Below are positions 11,101 to 19,053 of a DNA stretch of 64,000 nt, piece after piece. The DNA is taken from the NCBI RefSeq assembly GCF_019754935.1, contig NZ_JAGSOA010000001.1:744001-808000 (forward strand), given 5' to 3'. The notes beneath the pieces were generated by a model that worked only from the letters and a program-made list of their open reading frames with translations, ran no database searches and was not told the origin of the DNA. A program made the position numbers and the translations under genes. How positions within the stretch are numbered: the stretch's first letter is position 1; every line of letters starts with the position of its first letter. The DNA is from Corynebacterium parakroppenstedtii. GTDB lineage: Bacteria > Actinomycetota > Actinomycetes > Mycobacteriales > Mycobacteriaceae.

Positions 11101-11692
11101 ACGTAACCCCACGCTCAGTCACACGCAGCAAAAAGTCTCGCAGCTGGCGGGCAAAGCCAAGAGTTGTCAGGGCAGGTTTCAACTTGTCCGGCCATATATC
11201 GGAGCCCTGTTCCGCCTGTTCACGGAGCAGGTCTTGGGTCAAAGCATCGTGTTCCGCGCCCGTTAATAGACGCAGTTTCGGTGCTCCAGCGTTGTGCGCC
11301 GCTTGGTGCCGCAATACAGCGAATGCGAACGAGTGCACTGACCGGGCGATCGGCTCAGAAAACACTCTCTCTACCGCGTTATCTTTATCAAACTCTTGTT
11401 CGATTGCGCTTAAAAGCCACCGATTAGTTTCACCAGCAGCCTCTTTCGACGCAGTAAGAAACAAGATAGAATCCGGATTTGTGCCGGCCATAATCTCTGC
11501 CCGGGCAACATCCCGTAAAAACGACGAACGACCGGAACCAGGCCCTCCCTGCACTACAAAAGTGCCTGATGAGGAGCCTGCTGAGCTAATAAGATCAGCC
11601 GCTTGTCCTTGCCAATGGAAGTCAGCATGGACGGAAGCTTCTTTAGTCAGTTGAATGTGGAGGGGACTGTGTGAGGGGGTCGATGTCAGCAT
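8147..11692 (-). CDS. adnA: AdnA: partner subunit of the AdnAB helicase-nuclease, with a divergent motor
   Basis: UvrD/RecB-like protein with an N-terminal motor domain and a C-terminal RecB nuclease domain (LGTLTHMAAEAME, then FIIDFKTGGKA and HPQLKTYQTAM). The motor is degenerate: Walker A reads GGPGSGRSS, with arginine where lysine is expected, and the Walker B segment reads LIDDSQ instead of DEAQ/DEFQ. Motif VI (RRLFLVAVTRARRSLL) is intact, and the aspartate and lysine of the nuclease are present. Published work on mycobacterial AdnAB holds that AdnB is the driving motor and AdnA's motor is largely dispensable, which fits. The ATG at 11692 has no Shine-Dalgarno sequence but follows a -10-like AATAAT by seven bases. 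A serine/glutamate-rich segment lies near residues 770-800. Confidence 0.9.
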   Translation of the reverse strand: MLTSTPSHSPLHIQLTKEASVHADFHWQGQAADLISSAGSSSGTFVVQGGPGSGRSSFLRDVARAEIMAGTNPDSILFLTASKEAAGETNRWLLSAIEQEFDKDNAVERVFSEPIARSVHSFAFAVLRHQAAHNAGAPKLRLLTGAEHDALTQDLLREQAEQGSDIWPDKLKPALTTLGFARQLRDFLLRVTERGVTSEDLRELGQRFSREEWIAAADFYDDYRSTARLMGSNALNASELIRTAVDALDNDEELSESLKFDVILIDDSQFFDPLSSALVERFRSRARLTMVASAESESVFGFRGGSTTYAEKLVDKGKTIYLPGTRRMAPPVAELDAGVAKSMHTRESNEWAKEIRQQVAANSANDGIDRGEAGIRILTTPSAEVAAVVDRVRRAHLVDNVPWKGIAVIVRSKSQAAPIRRGLLSAGVPVADDPTEIVLSEQPMVRALLLVVRGAVDTNLTNDELERMVLSPIGGGDPVTFRRILRGLRRGFMRLEFDDPDKADGLTRMIRTDVEDDGRRVFRAIDALRFILLGGELADLTKNLTAREKDLIMRVRSVIEAGQTAYRNGESIETILWEVWNAAGLSDVLVDQSLRGGAVGSMADRHLDAVMSLFDAAGDYVERHPASTITTFLQFMRDQELPTGARDRRGPVRDAVVVSPAHATVGKEWDTVVVAGLQEDVWPSLSETGTIFRQEEFIDLVDRDVEPGLPGNRRGRYDDRLAEERRLFLVAVTRARRSLLVTAVGPHVSDDGKVDSDADTRSRFLEEIATDDIVVNSHGESDHESSESTDSGAAENSDGAAAQPSLSMRSECEFPRVLSADSLIAELRRAVESEDTPSHEREQAARQLARLALAAGDAPSRESVIAAANPDHWWGVQGLSTTKSLHDDDKPYVIFPSQVEDYLAYPLGAFLKSVQTVGSDSSATLLGTLTHMAAEAMERGVDEEDVRYEFLDTVPRLLGPHAWKKEEEFKKWEDGFDRLKRWLDGRGNNEAGSVRIEEDLSSIVGQTDSGDNVVIKGKIDRRETNDDGKDFIIDFKTGGKAIGKNDAKNHPQLKTYQTAMAKRQEEKLSPDSGLPVSSSSADEARGDSCLAGAELIYLKLGDAKPGSEATSREQDPLTNDDIDAWTRQLIDLAIIMAGPQFAGRSELQHDEKIRFGSLGLLLTGKSALDPTFTPSTPEDTD

Positions 11693-11699
11693 AGTGCTA

Positions 11700-11705
11700 A
11701 TTATT
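11700..11705 (-). promoter_or_regulatory. Candidate -10 element for leaderless adnA mRNA
   Basis: On the minus strand AATAAT ends seven bases before the adnA ATG, where a transcript would begin at or next to the start codon. No ribosome binding site is present. A convincing -35 element was not found. Confidence 0.4.
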
Positions 11706-11804
11706 GCACTTGGTTAGGACACGCTAGCTCATTTTCTACTCACATTGTCCAAAAACACACTGCACTGCCACTGTCTCAGGAGGTGCAGCAGGACAGCCAC
11801 TGCC

Positions 11805-12740
11805 CTACGACGTGCGCACCCCAGAACCGCGACGAGCGCGCACGACCTCAACCATGCGCCCCAGCCCCACGAGTGAGCTCTCCTTGGCATCGGGATGCAG
11901 AGCATGAATGAACAACCGATAGAGCACCGCGCGAACCATCATTTCGTCGAAGTCCGGCAAGTGCGACCACCGCGACGCCAAGCCGTCGTCGGCATTTCCC
12001 CAGGCCATACCGTCGACGACGGTCAAAGCGACGGGCCATGCATGTGGGTGAAACACCGGCGGAATCTCGGTCACAACGGCCGGGGAGGACCCATCAAACA
12101 CCGTCGTCCCGACCATGTCAGAGGACACCACGCGGTTGGGAGCCCGCACCTCGTCGCGCAATGCCGCCACCGAGGACGCCAACTCCAAGGCTTGAGCAAC
12201 GGTGGAACTCGCCACTGCGGAGACGTCGAGACCCGGCGCGATTACCTGCGATGGATCCTCGGAGAACGCCGCCTGATCGGCTGCGGCGAAGAGGTGTTGC
12301 GTCGTCCACGGGCGTTCGTCGAGGTCAATTTGCGGAAGTGGGTTCTCGCTGAAACGGTCGTTTCCGCCTACCCCCATCGCCTGGTCAATGGATTCCGACA
12401 GCAGAAGCGATGCGGCGGCGATTTCATCAAACCGAGGAGCAGGGTGGCCCTGTACCCACGTGTCCGCGTGCCACCCTCCAAGAATGTAGCGCCCATCAGA
12501 GGAGCTCAGGGGACGGACAACACCGATCCCCGATGGCTTCAACTTGTGCCGCATTTTCGCCGACCAAATTGCCGTATCGGCATGGTGCGCGCGCCGGAGC
12601 ACTGCGGATTGGACTTTCCACCCGTACCCCCATTCGCGCCCCAAGAGTTCGGGGGTTCCGCGATCCGCCCGGAAGCCCATCAGGATGGGGTCCGATGGTG
12701 GGGCCATGTCATGAAGTGGTGTCGGCTCCGCTGAAGTCAT
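11805..12740 (-). CDS. TIGR02569-type conserved actinobacterial protein (Rv3205c-like)
   Basis: Conserved protein of unknown function found throughout Mycobacteriales. Recognisable segments are GREWGYGWKVQSAVLRR near the start, DGRYILGGWHADTWVQG near residue 85, DERPWTTQHLF, and the C-terminal AVLYRLFIHALHPDA. The general look (a W-rich ligand-pocket pattern and a helical C-terminal half) recalls aminoglycoside phosphotransferase-like folds, but I see no catalytic kinase motif. The start at 12740 is chosen because AAGGA lies eight bases upstream; the ATG at 12749 would sit on top of that site. It lies upstream of adnA on the same strand with a 112-base gap. Confidence 0.8.
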   Translation of the reverse strand: MTSAEPTPLHDMAPPSDPILMGFRADRGTPELLGREWGYGWKVQSAVLRRAHHADTAIWSAKMRHKLKPSGIGVVRPLSSSDGRYILGGWHADTWVQGHPAPRFDEIAAASLLLSESIDQAMGVGGNDRFSENPLPQIDLDERPWTTQHLFAAADQAAFSEDPSQVIAPGLDVSAVASSTVAQALELASSVAALRDEVRAPNRVVSSDMVGTTVFDGSSPAVVTEIPPVFHPHAWPVALTVVDGMAWGNADDGLASRWSHLPDFDEMMVRAVLYRLFIHALHPDAKESSLVGLGRMVEVVRARRGSGVRTS

Positions 12741-12776
12741 GGGTTCCATCCTTAAGTACGTTCTGTCCCTTACGCA

Positions 12777-13823
12777 CTACGATTTCGACGCTTGCGGGTA
12801 CGGCCATGCATTGTATTTACAGACTTTATTGTCCTCGGGGTACACCTGGGCGGATTCTTTATCCAGCTTATGCAATGGGTTATTAGCCAACCCCAGTGTC
12901 TGCTGCATCATGATAGGCGCTAATCCGCCATCGTCTTCACATGCTTTGTGGTGAGCGTAGCCAATTCCGTGCCCGACCTCGTGGTTGATCATGTACTCGC
13001 GATACGACCCAAGATCACCATTAAAAGCCCCGGAACCACGAACCCAACGAGCCTCATTGAGAACAACACGATTACCCGCGGCAGTAAAACAGCTGGTTTC
13101 AATTTTGATGCTATCGCCACAGGCCTGGCGGGCGGTTTCCGGGCTGGAAATCTGGATGCGCAAATCGGGCGTCTGGGTGGGGTCATCGATATCGATGTGT
13201 TCAAATGCGATGTTCTTATCGTGTGTCCAACTCCGCGGATCAGAAAGAGTGCTATCAATCATCGTCGAGACCGCATCGTCCCCACCGTAGCTATTCGTAT
13301 CAAGCCCGTTTTCAGCCTCGATAACAAATTTCACACGCTTGGTTTTCCCCTCGCCGACCTTCATCCCAGGTCTACCGATCGCCCGGTACGTCCCCTCACC
13401 GGCCTCGGTGTACGGACCACCTTTCGGCAACTCCTTCTGCAGGCCTTTTTCCGACTCCGGCGACGACGGAACCGGATTATCGCCCAGCCCATGCGGGCCA
13501 TCGCCTTGCGCTCCATCACCATCGCCCTGGCTAAAGGGGGAATCTTGCACTGTCGACGCGCGAAACGGGTTCCCCACTCCTGTCGTGGCAGCGACAACCA
13601 GCCACAGGACAAGTACCGCGACGACGGGGATAACCAGCGCACCCCAACCCCATCGACGGGCCAGCATCACGGGCGTGGATTCCGCAGGGGCGGCCGCGCC
13701 CGGCCGAAGCTTCTTCTTCAACGGGGTACGGGTCATCGGCGCAGGACCGTCGGGGTCGATAGCAGAGTTATTGGCGTGGCCGGCATTGGCGCGGTCACGG
13801 TGCACGTCGTTGTTGTGGCTCAT
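12777..13823 (-). CDS. DUF3152 membrane-anchored, zinc-protease-like protein (Rv3207c-like)
   Basis: A cytoplasmic N-terminus of about 50 residues (with a basic KKKLRP segment) is followed by one transmembrane segment (VIPVVAVLVLWLVVAA, roughly residues 57-72). A low-complexity proline/glycine/serine linker and a globular outer domain come next. That domain holds NHEVGHGIGYAHH, an HExxHxxGxxH zinc-metallopeptidase motif, so a secreted metzincin-like activity is plausible although the family's substrate is not known to me. Two cysteines flank the motif (ARQACGDSIKIETSCF) and another lies after it (HKACEDDGG). ATG at 13823 with AAAGAG about ten bases upstream. An array of 14-base repeats lies just upstream. 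Confidence 0.85.
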   Translation of the reverse strand: MSHNNDVHRDRANAGHANNSAIDPDGPAPMTRTPLKKKLRPGAAAPAESTPVMLARRWGWGALVIPVVAVLVLWLVVAATTGVGNPFRASTVQDSPFSQGDGDGAQGDGPHGLGDNPVPSSPESEKGLQKELPKGGPYTEAGEGTYRAIGRPGMKVGEGKTKRVKFVIEAENGLDTNSYGGDDAVSTMIDSTLSDPRSWTHDKNIAFEHIDIDDPTQTPDLRIQISSPETARQACGDSIKIETSCFTAAGNRVVLNEARWVRGSGAFNGDLGSYREYMINHEVGHGIGYAHHKACEDDGGLAPIMMQQTLGLANNPLHKLDKESAQVYPEDNKVCKYNAWPYPQASKS

Positions 13824-13883
13824 TCGATAATGACTCTTTGGGGAAACCTCGTGGGGGCGGACAGGCGAAAGCAGCAGGCGGAT

Positions 13884-13939
13884 ATTAAACGGGCGATATT
13901 AAAACACGAATACTAAAACACGATTGCTAAAACAGCTGG
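13884..13939. repeat. Four tandem 14-base repeats upstream of the DUF3152 gene
   Basis: Copies begin at 13884, 13898, 13912 and 13926, each approximately n-y-TAAAaCacGanT; the middle two share TAAAACACGA exactly. They lie between the DUF3107 stop codon and the DUF3152 start codon, both minus-strand genes. Possible binding sites or a slippage product. Confidence 0.7.
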
Positions 13940-13947
13940 CGCGTGGT

Positions 13948-14178
13948 TTACGCGAAGCCGACGGGGCGGGCCGACTCAGAGCCGATCTCTACGTAGGCAA
14001 TGGCGGCACGGCGAATCAAATGGGTGTGCCCTTTGGCATCGTCGATGCTCAACACAGCACTGGTATCCGTCGGCTTGGACAAGGCGTCGTTAATTGTGGT
14101 GGTGATTTCTTCTTTCTTCCCCTTGGCATTAATGACCAGCTCACGGGGGTTATCTGTAAAACCAATCTTGATTTCCAT
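13948..14178 (-). CDS. DUF3107 small protein (Rv3208A/TB9.4-like)
   Basis: A 76-residue acidic protein starting MEIKIGFTDNPREL, the conserved opening of DUF3107. Alternating strands and a central helix (EEITTTINDAL) followed by DDAKGHTHLIRRAAIAYVEIG suggest a small alpha/beta fold. The family is known in M. tuberculosis as a culture-filtrate antigen; its function is not established. The ATG at 14178 is chosen over the adjacent ATG at 14181 and TTG at 14184 because AAGGA lies six bases upstream of it. It is divergent from the DEAD-box helicase gene with a 159-base intergenic region, as in mycobacteria. Confidence 0.85.
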   Translation of the reverse strand: MEIKIGFTDNPRELVINAKGKKEEITTTINDALSKPTDTSAVLSIDDAKGHTHLIRRAAIAYVEIGSESARPVGFA

Positions 14179-14337
14179 CATCAATCCTTATCATCAACGT
14201 CGGGTTGTCTCTATGCCGCCTATGACCTCACCATGATGGCTATATGACGGCACCATAACGGCTATTTTTCGGCAGATGCGAACACGCCTCACCAGCCCAG
14301 CACCGGCCATTGTAGGCACCACGATAGGATAACCACC

Positions 14338-15987
14338 ATGACGGACAAGCGGCGTTCGCAGCAAGCACGTACATCATCGCGACGGCGGAGAGCTGTCCGG
14401 CGTTCATCACGCTCGGCAGCGCCTCAGACGGCATCGCCTAATCAAGGGACGAACAATACCACTCCCGAGGCCACCTTCGCTCCCAAAGACGCGACTGCCT
14501 CCACATATGCGCCCGCCGACGATCATGCGACCGCTTCCGACACGGCACCCCAGCCCGCCGACTCCGCGCAATCCGAAACACCGACATTTGAGGAACTCGG
14601 CGTCGCGGCAGAAATCGTCGATGCGCTGGCCGAAAACGGTATCACGCACACATTCGCCATCCAGGAGCTCACTCTACCGCTGGCCCTCGACGGTAAAGAT
14701 CTCATCGGACAAGCCCGAACCGGCATGGGGAAGACGCTGGCATACGGGGTGCCGCTCCTCGACCGCATTTTTGACGACGCTGCCATCCCCGAGCTCGACG
14801 GAACGCCCCGGGCACTAGTCGTCGCCCCCACCCGCGAGCTGGCCTACCAGGTCTCCGATGACCTCACCTTGGCCGCGAAACACCTGGCCAATTTCAACGA
14901 TGAGCATCGTTCGCTACGCGTGACGACGATTTGCGGCGGCCATCCCTTCGAGAAACAGATTGCGCAGCTCCGCGAGGGAACCGACTGCATCGTCGGCACA
15001 CCCGGCCGGCTACTGGACTTGTGCAAGAACCGTGAGCTCGACCTCTCCCACGTCGCCGTTCTGGTGCTCGACGAAGCCGACGAAATGCTGGACCTCGGGT
15101 TCCTCCCCGATATCGAGAAAATCCTCCAGCAGGTTCCTGAGACGCGCCAAACCATGCTGTTCTCGGCGACGATGCCGGCCCCGATTATGGCGTTGGCCAG
15201 GACGTTTATGAACAAACCCGTTCATATCCGCGCCGAAGGTACGGATGATTCGACGACGCACGCCACCACGAAACAAGTGGCGTTCAAGAATCACAAGCTC
15301 AACAAGCTCGCCACCTTGTCCGCCATTCTGCAAGCGCATAATCGCGGCCGGACCATCATTTTCACGCGCACCAAACGCTCCGCCGCCGACGTTGCCGACG
15401 ACCTCGCCCAGCGCGGTTTCCTCGTCGGTGCGGTCCATGGGGATATGGCGCAACCCGCGCGGGAAAAGTCCCTCGACGCCTTCCGCAGCAAGAAGATCGA
15501 AGTTCTCGTCGCGACGGATGTTGCCGCCCGCGGTATCGACGTCGACGACGTCACCCACGTCATTAACTATCAAGTGCCCGACGACGCCATGACCTACGTG
15601 CACCGCATCGGCAGAACTGGCCGCGCCGGGCACACCGGGACCGCAGTGACCCTCGTCGGATGGGATGAGATCACCAAATGGAAAGTCATTGACGACGAAC
15701 TCGACCTCAACGTCGGCGAACTCGATGAGTGGTTTTCGACGTCACCTGAGTTGCGTGAGGCGCTAGATATCCCCGATGACGTGGACGAACGTGTCGGAGA
15801 ATCCCGCCCGGTCTATGGTGGCGCCAAGGTGCTCAGTCCGCAGCGGAAGAGCGCGAAGAGGGCCTCGCGCCCGCGTCGTGATGACCGGCGTCAAGGCGAT
15901 CCCCATCGACGGTCGGAGTCGCGGTCGCGTCGTTCACGGTCCGGATCGCGTTCGCATTCTCGCTCGCGGTCCCAGCGCCGTAAGTAA
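14338..15987 (+). CDS. rhlE: DEAD-box ATP-dependent RNA helicase (RhlE/Rv3211-like) with Arg/Ser-rich tail
   Basis: RNA helicase of 549 residues. Motifs in order: Q-motif region (THTFAIQELTLP), motif I ARTGMGKT, Ia APTRELA, Ib TPGRLL, motif II VLDEADEML, motif III SAT, IV IIFTRTKR, V ATDVAARGIDV, VI HRIGRTGRAG. About 85 residues of low-complexity sequence precede the core. The last 50 or so residues are almost purely arginine, serine and aspartate (for example RSRSGSRSHSRSRSQRRK), like a eukaryotic RS domain, probably for RNA contact. The start ATG has AGGA eight bases upstream. The likely role is in ribosome assembly or mRNA turnover; the propeller protein follows on the same strand. Confidence 0.92.
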   Translation: MTDKRRSQQARTSSRRRRAVRRSSRSAAPQTASPNQGTNNTTPEATFAPKDATASTYAPADDHATASDTAPQPADSAQSETPTFEELGVAAEIVDALAENGITHTFAIQELTLPLALDGKDLIGQARTGMGKTLAYGVPLLDRIFDDAAIPELDGTPRALVVAPTRELAYQVSDDLTLAAKHLANFNDEHRSLRVTTICGGHPFEKQIAQLREGTDCIVGTPGRLLDLCKNRELDLSHVAVLVLDEADEMLDLGFLPDIEKILQQVPETRQTMLFSATMPAPIMALARTFMNKPVHIRAEGTDDSTTHATTKQVAFKNHKLNKLATLSAILQAHNRGRTIIFTRTKRSAADVADDLAQRGFLVGAVHGDMAQPAREKSLDAFRSKKIEVLVATDVAARGIDVDDVTHVINYQVPDDAMTYVHRIGRTGRAGHTGTAVTLVGWDEITKWKVIDDELDLNVGELDEWFSTSPELREALDIPDDVDERVGESRPVYGGAKVLSPQRKSAKRASRPRRDDRRQGDPHRRSESRSRRSRSGSRSHSRSRSQRRK

Positions 15988-16072
15988 CGATCCCCACGTC
16001 GGGTCCCAACGTCGTAAGCAACAGTGAAGCCCAATGAGGGCGGCGCTGACAACACACGTAAGGTCACAGTGT

Positions 16073-17407
16073 ATGAAGAGATTCAGGCCCCGGGTTCCTG
16101 CGGAACGTTCCACGCGCACTGACCGGATTGCAGTAGCTGTTATCACGCTCATTGTGGTCGTGTGGATTTTCGGCGTGTGGGTGACATCTGAGGCGCGCCA
16201 TTCTCACCTTTCCACCGCGGATGGCACGCCCCAAGCTGAGGATCAGCTTACGAGTGTCCCCGCTCACCTGCAGCAAACGTGGACTCACGAGATTTCCGGC
16301 CCGGCCCCCGAAGGGCCTGTTGTCAGTGGCCCGACGGTTCTGGCGACGGGGGAGAAAAAAGTGGAAGGCCTGGACCCCGCCACAGGGGAGGCCCGGTGGT
16401 CATACACCCGCAACCAGGACCTGTGCGGGGTCACGGCGTCGTTCTCCCAGTTCGTTTCCGTCTTCAAGGGCCCTGCTGGCTGCGGTGAAGTCAGTTCTCT
16501 CGACGAAGCGACCGGCGAATACTCGCACAGCCGCGAGTCGGCGAACTCGAGCCCCGTGTCGATGATCCGCTCCAACGACAACGTCGGCGTCGTCACCCCC
16601 ACCCGGATGGAATTGTGGCGTAATGATCTCGTGCGCACGGTTGAATTCGGTGATGTCGAGAACCAAGCCGAGCCTGATATGCAGCCCTTCCCCCACTGCA
16701 CGATCCGTTCTGCGCTGACCCGATCTGACTTGCTCGCCGTCGTCGAAAATTGTCCCGACGACAAAGACAGCGAGGGTCATGCCATGCTTCGGCTGATGAA
16801 GGCTGTGCCGGACGATTCCCGCAAGCCCGAGATGATTAAGTCCTACAACTTGGGTGCCGACACCGCGCAAATCGTTGCCATCAGCGAAAACAAGGTTGCT
16901 GTGTATGTGGCTGCGAGTGAACCCCGCATTGACGTCGTGGATAAGAAGGGGCACGTGACGTCATCGCAGCGAGTGAAGCCGTCCCCTCTGATCGACGCCC
17001 ATACCCGGGCGAATGCGGACGCGGCTGAGAAGGGTGAACCTCAGAACACCTTCGAGCCCGCCATTAACGACGGCCCACACAACATGTTCTGGTGGGATGG
17101 GGAGCGTCTTTATGCCTTCGATCCCGAGGATCTTTCCGTCCAGTTCGTTGTGGCCGATGCGCTGGGGACTGGGGATGTCGTCGGCGATAATCACCTCTTG
17201 CTGCCGGTTAAGGGAGGCATTAGCGTCGTCGACACTAAGAAAGGCGAGGCGGGTAAAACTATCCCCGTCGAGAGGACTTCCCGCGGTGATGCCGTGTCTA
17301 CCGGTGGGGATGATTCAACAGCCATTGCCGACGCTGTGAGCGTGCGCGTTGCGGGCAAAACCATTGTGGAACGGCAGGGAAATAACCTGGTGGGATATCG
17401 TTCCTAG
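16073..17407 (+). CDS. Rv3212-like membrane-anchored protein with PQQ/beta-propeller-like repeats
   Basis: Short basic N-terminus (MKRFRPRVPAERSTRTDR), one transmembrane segment (IAVAVITLIVVVWIFGVW), then a large extracytoplasmic domain. The domain contains repeated blades of the form G-LDPATGEARWSY and GC-EVSSLDEATG, the pattern of PQQ-like or WD-like propellers. Cysteines are sparse (four or so), which may form disulfides outside the cell. The start at 16073 follows AAGG by nine bases; an ATG at 16034 would add 13 residues. It lies downstream of the RNA helicase gene, as Rv3212 follows Rv3211. The ligand and role are unknown. Confidence 0.75.
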   Translation: MKRFRPRVPAERSTRTDRIAVAVITLIVVVWIFGVWVTSEARHSHLSTADGTPQAEDQLTSVPAHLQQTWTHEISGPAPEGPVVSGPTVLATGEKKVEGLDPATGEARWSYTRNQDLCGVTASFSQFVSVFKGPAGCGEVSSLDEATGEYSHSRESANSSPVSMIRSNDNVGVVTPTRMELWRNDLVRTVEFGDVENQAEPDMQPFPHCTIRSALTRSDLLAVVENCPDDKDSEGHAMLRLMKAVPDDSRKPEMIKSYNLGADTAQIVAISENKVAVYVAASEPRIDVVDKKGHVTSSQRVKPSPLIDAHTRANADAAEKGEPQNTFEPAINDGPHNMFWWDGERLYAFDPEDLSVQFVVADALGTGDVVGDNHLLLPVKGGISVVDTKKGEAGKTIPVERTSRGDAVSTGGDDSTAIADAVSVRVAGKTIVERQGNNLVGYRS

Positions 17408-17436
17408 GGCGCGGATTAATGCAGGCTAGTGGCGAT

Positions 17437-17985
17437 CTATTGGCCGTATCGTGATGCCGCCCAGGACACCGCGGCGGGATTAAAAATCAGCCCAAGGCCG
17501 ACCAGGGACACAAGAAGCGTCGGGATGCCCAGCTCCGGCCGGGACGACGAAAACATATACCAAGCCACCGGCAGCAGAAGCATATTCAGCATTGCCACTG
17601 GAGCACGTCCCCACCGCTTACCACGCGTCAACGCCCATCCGGCCGCAGCAACAGCGCCGAAGATGATGACGAACCATAATGCCGTTCCGTAGCCACTACC
17701 CCAGCTGGCCAGCACTCCCTCAACCTTCGCGTCGCCATCGCCGTGTCCCCGGGCTGTTTGAATAACCATCACGATCGCGGCAATCAGCCCCACAGCACCT
17801 TCAATCATGCCGACGTAGCCCGCCCACTTCACGGTCGACGGGAGCGTTAATTCTGCCTCTCGGCCGTCTTGCTGATGGTCGTGCGCTGGCTGAACATCCT
17901 CGCGGGGCTGGCCTAACGACGGCCGCTGGTCAGACTTCCGCCGCACACCACGATTGACCGAACGCTTCTTACGGGAACTAGACAC
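17437..17985 (-). CDS. Small integral membrane protein (Rv3217c-like)
   Basis: About 182 residues with a 60-residue basic and polar cytoplasmic head (SSRKKRSVNRGVRRKS) followed by four predicted membrane segments: WAGYVGMIEGAVGLIAAIVMVI, ALWFVIIFGAVAAAGWAL, APVAMLNMLLLPVAWYMF and LLVSLVGLGLIFNPAAV. The GTG at 17985 is a compromise start; a TTG at 18045 would add a cysteine-rich stretch that is not typical. Convergent with the propeller gene (29-base gap). The family occurs in this position in mycobacteria; function unknown. Confidence 0.7.
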   Translation of the reverse strand: MSSSRKKRSVNRGVRRKSDQRPSLGQPREDVQPAHDHQQDGREAELTLPSTVKWAGYVGMIEGAVGLIAAIVMVIQTARGHGDGDAKVEGVLASWGSGYGTALWFVIIFGAVAAAGWALTRGKRWGRAPVAMLNMLLLPVAWYMFSSSRPELGIPTLLVSLVGLGLIFNPAAVSWAASRYGQ

Positions 17986-18569
17986 ACGCTCACTGTAGCA
18001 ACCCCGGCACCGACCACGCCCCACGCACGGGTTCGTCGTCGGCAATGAAACCGCAACCAGGCTGATTACCGTACTGCAACCACATCAGGCGGAACATCGG
18101 GCTGAAAGATGAGCATATAAGGCCCTGCCACCCCCACAGCTACCCTGTGTTTACCTTGAATTTCCGTGATGTTCACCTGAATATCCAGCGCTTTTAAGGT
18201 GACACTCTGTCGCTTTTTAGGCTTAAGGAAGCTATTACAAAAAATCCAAATAATGCTAGAGGTTGACGGCTGGCTGTCAAAAACAGTTCCTGTGACGTTC
18301 AACACATTTTACCCCCGAAGCCTAGAAATGCTGGCCAAGCCGTGCCATAGTTTCCAAGTACGCACATCAGCGAGACAAACGTTTCTGCTGACGAGGGTGC
18401 TGTTTCGAGGACTAGTTTCGGGATTTCCCCCGGTCATCCTCCCCTAATCCACTGTCGACGCCATGGCCATGGCTGCTTTTGGCGTGCCTGCCGGCCGGAG
18501 CATCGGTCGAGTTAGCAATAACCGGACACAGCACCCGCCACACCCACCGCACGTAACAAGGAGAATTTC
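17986..18569. other. Long non-coding region upstream of whiB1
   Basis: I see no convincing gene here. One short frame on the minus strand (18066-18305) starts with GTG, lacks a ribosome binding site and resembles nothing I know. TTGAC and GTCAA half-sites separated by eight bases lie near 18260-18277. The length suggests a long leader or complex promoter for whiB1, but no promoter could be fixed by eye. Confidence 0.4.
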
Positions 18570-18830
18570 ATGGATTGGCGCCACAAAGCCGTTTGTCGTG
18601 ACGAAGACCCCGAACTGTTCTTCCCCGTCGGAAACTCCGGCCCCGCACTGGCACAGATCGCTCGTGCAAAGGTCGTCTGCAACCGCTGCCCAGTGACCTC
18701 GCAGTGCCTCGCCTGGGCCATCGAGACCGGCCAGGACGCCGGCGTCTGGGGCGGCATGAGCGAAGACGAACGACGCACTCTGAAGCGCCGCCGCAACCGC
18801 AACAACTCCCGTCGTCGCGCTACGGTCTAG
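18570..18830 (+). CDS. whiB1: WhiB1 (WhcE) iron-sulfur transcription factor
   Basis: 86-residue WhiB-family protein. The four cluster-binding cysteines are at positions 9, 37, 40 and 46 (C-x27-C-x2-C-x5-C), followed by the GVWGG turn near residue 60 and a basic C-terminal region (RRTLKRRRNRNNSRRR) for DNA contact. Length and spacing match WhiB1 of mycobacteria and WhcE of C. glutamicum. In the family the [4Fe-4S] cluster reacts with nitric oxide and the protein binds the primary sigma factor. Strong ribosome binding site AAGGAG six bases before the ATG. The neighbouring rshA-sigH genes match the cg0876-cg0878 arrangement in C. glutamicum. Confidence 0.95.
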   Translation: MDWRHKAVCRDEDPELFFPVGNSGPALAQIARAKVVCNRCPVTSQCLAWAIETGQDAGVWGGMSEDERRTLKRRRNRNNSRRRATV

Positions 18831-19053
18831 GGCTCGTTAGCTCACTGACGACGGCTCAGCGCGCGTGAGCTCATCAGGCGATCCGTGGTACATAACTGAA
18901 CCCCGGGATCAGACCGCGTTAGCTATCACAATGACCATTCGATAAAATCACCTTCCTATGGCGTCGTGACCGCCCGCGCGTGGCCCGGCCCTATAAAAAG
19001 ACACGACGTGCACTGCACGTCCACTGCCCCCAATCAAGTAAAGGAGAGCCGCG

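Noticed and set aside
11895..12734. 279-codon plus-strand frame opposite the TIGR02569 gene
   Set aside because: Arg/His/Gly-rich composition typical of antisense shadows; no start signal or family resemblance.
12948..13916. 322-codon plus-strand frame opposite the DUF3152 gene
   Set aside because: It is a complementary-strand shadow; no family pattern, poor start, and the minus-strand gene has clear conserved motifs.
18066..18305. 79-codon minus-strand frame upstream of whiB1
   Set aside because: GTG start, no ribosome binding site, no recognisable family, and it lies in an otherwise gene-free region.
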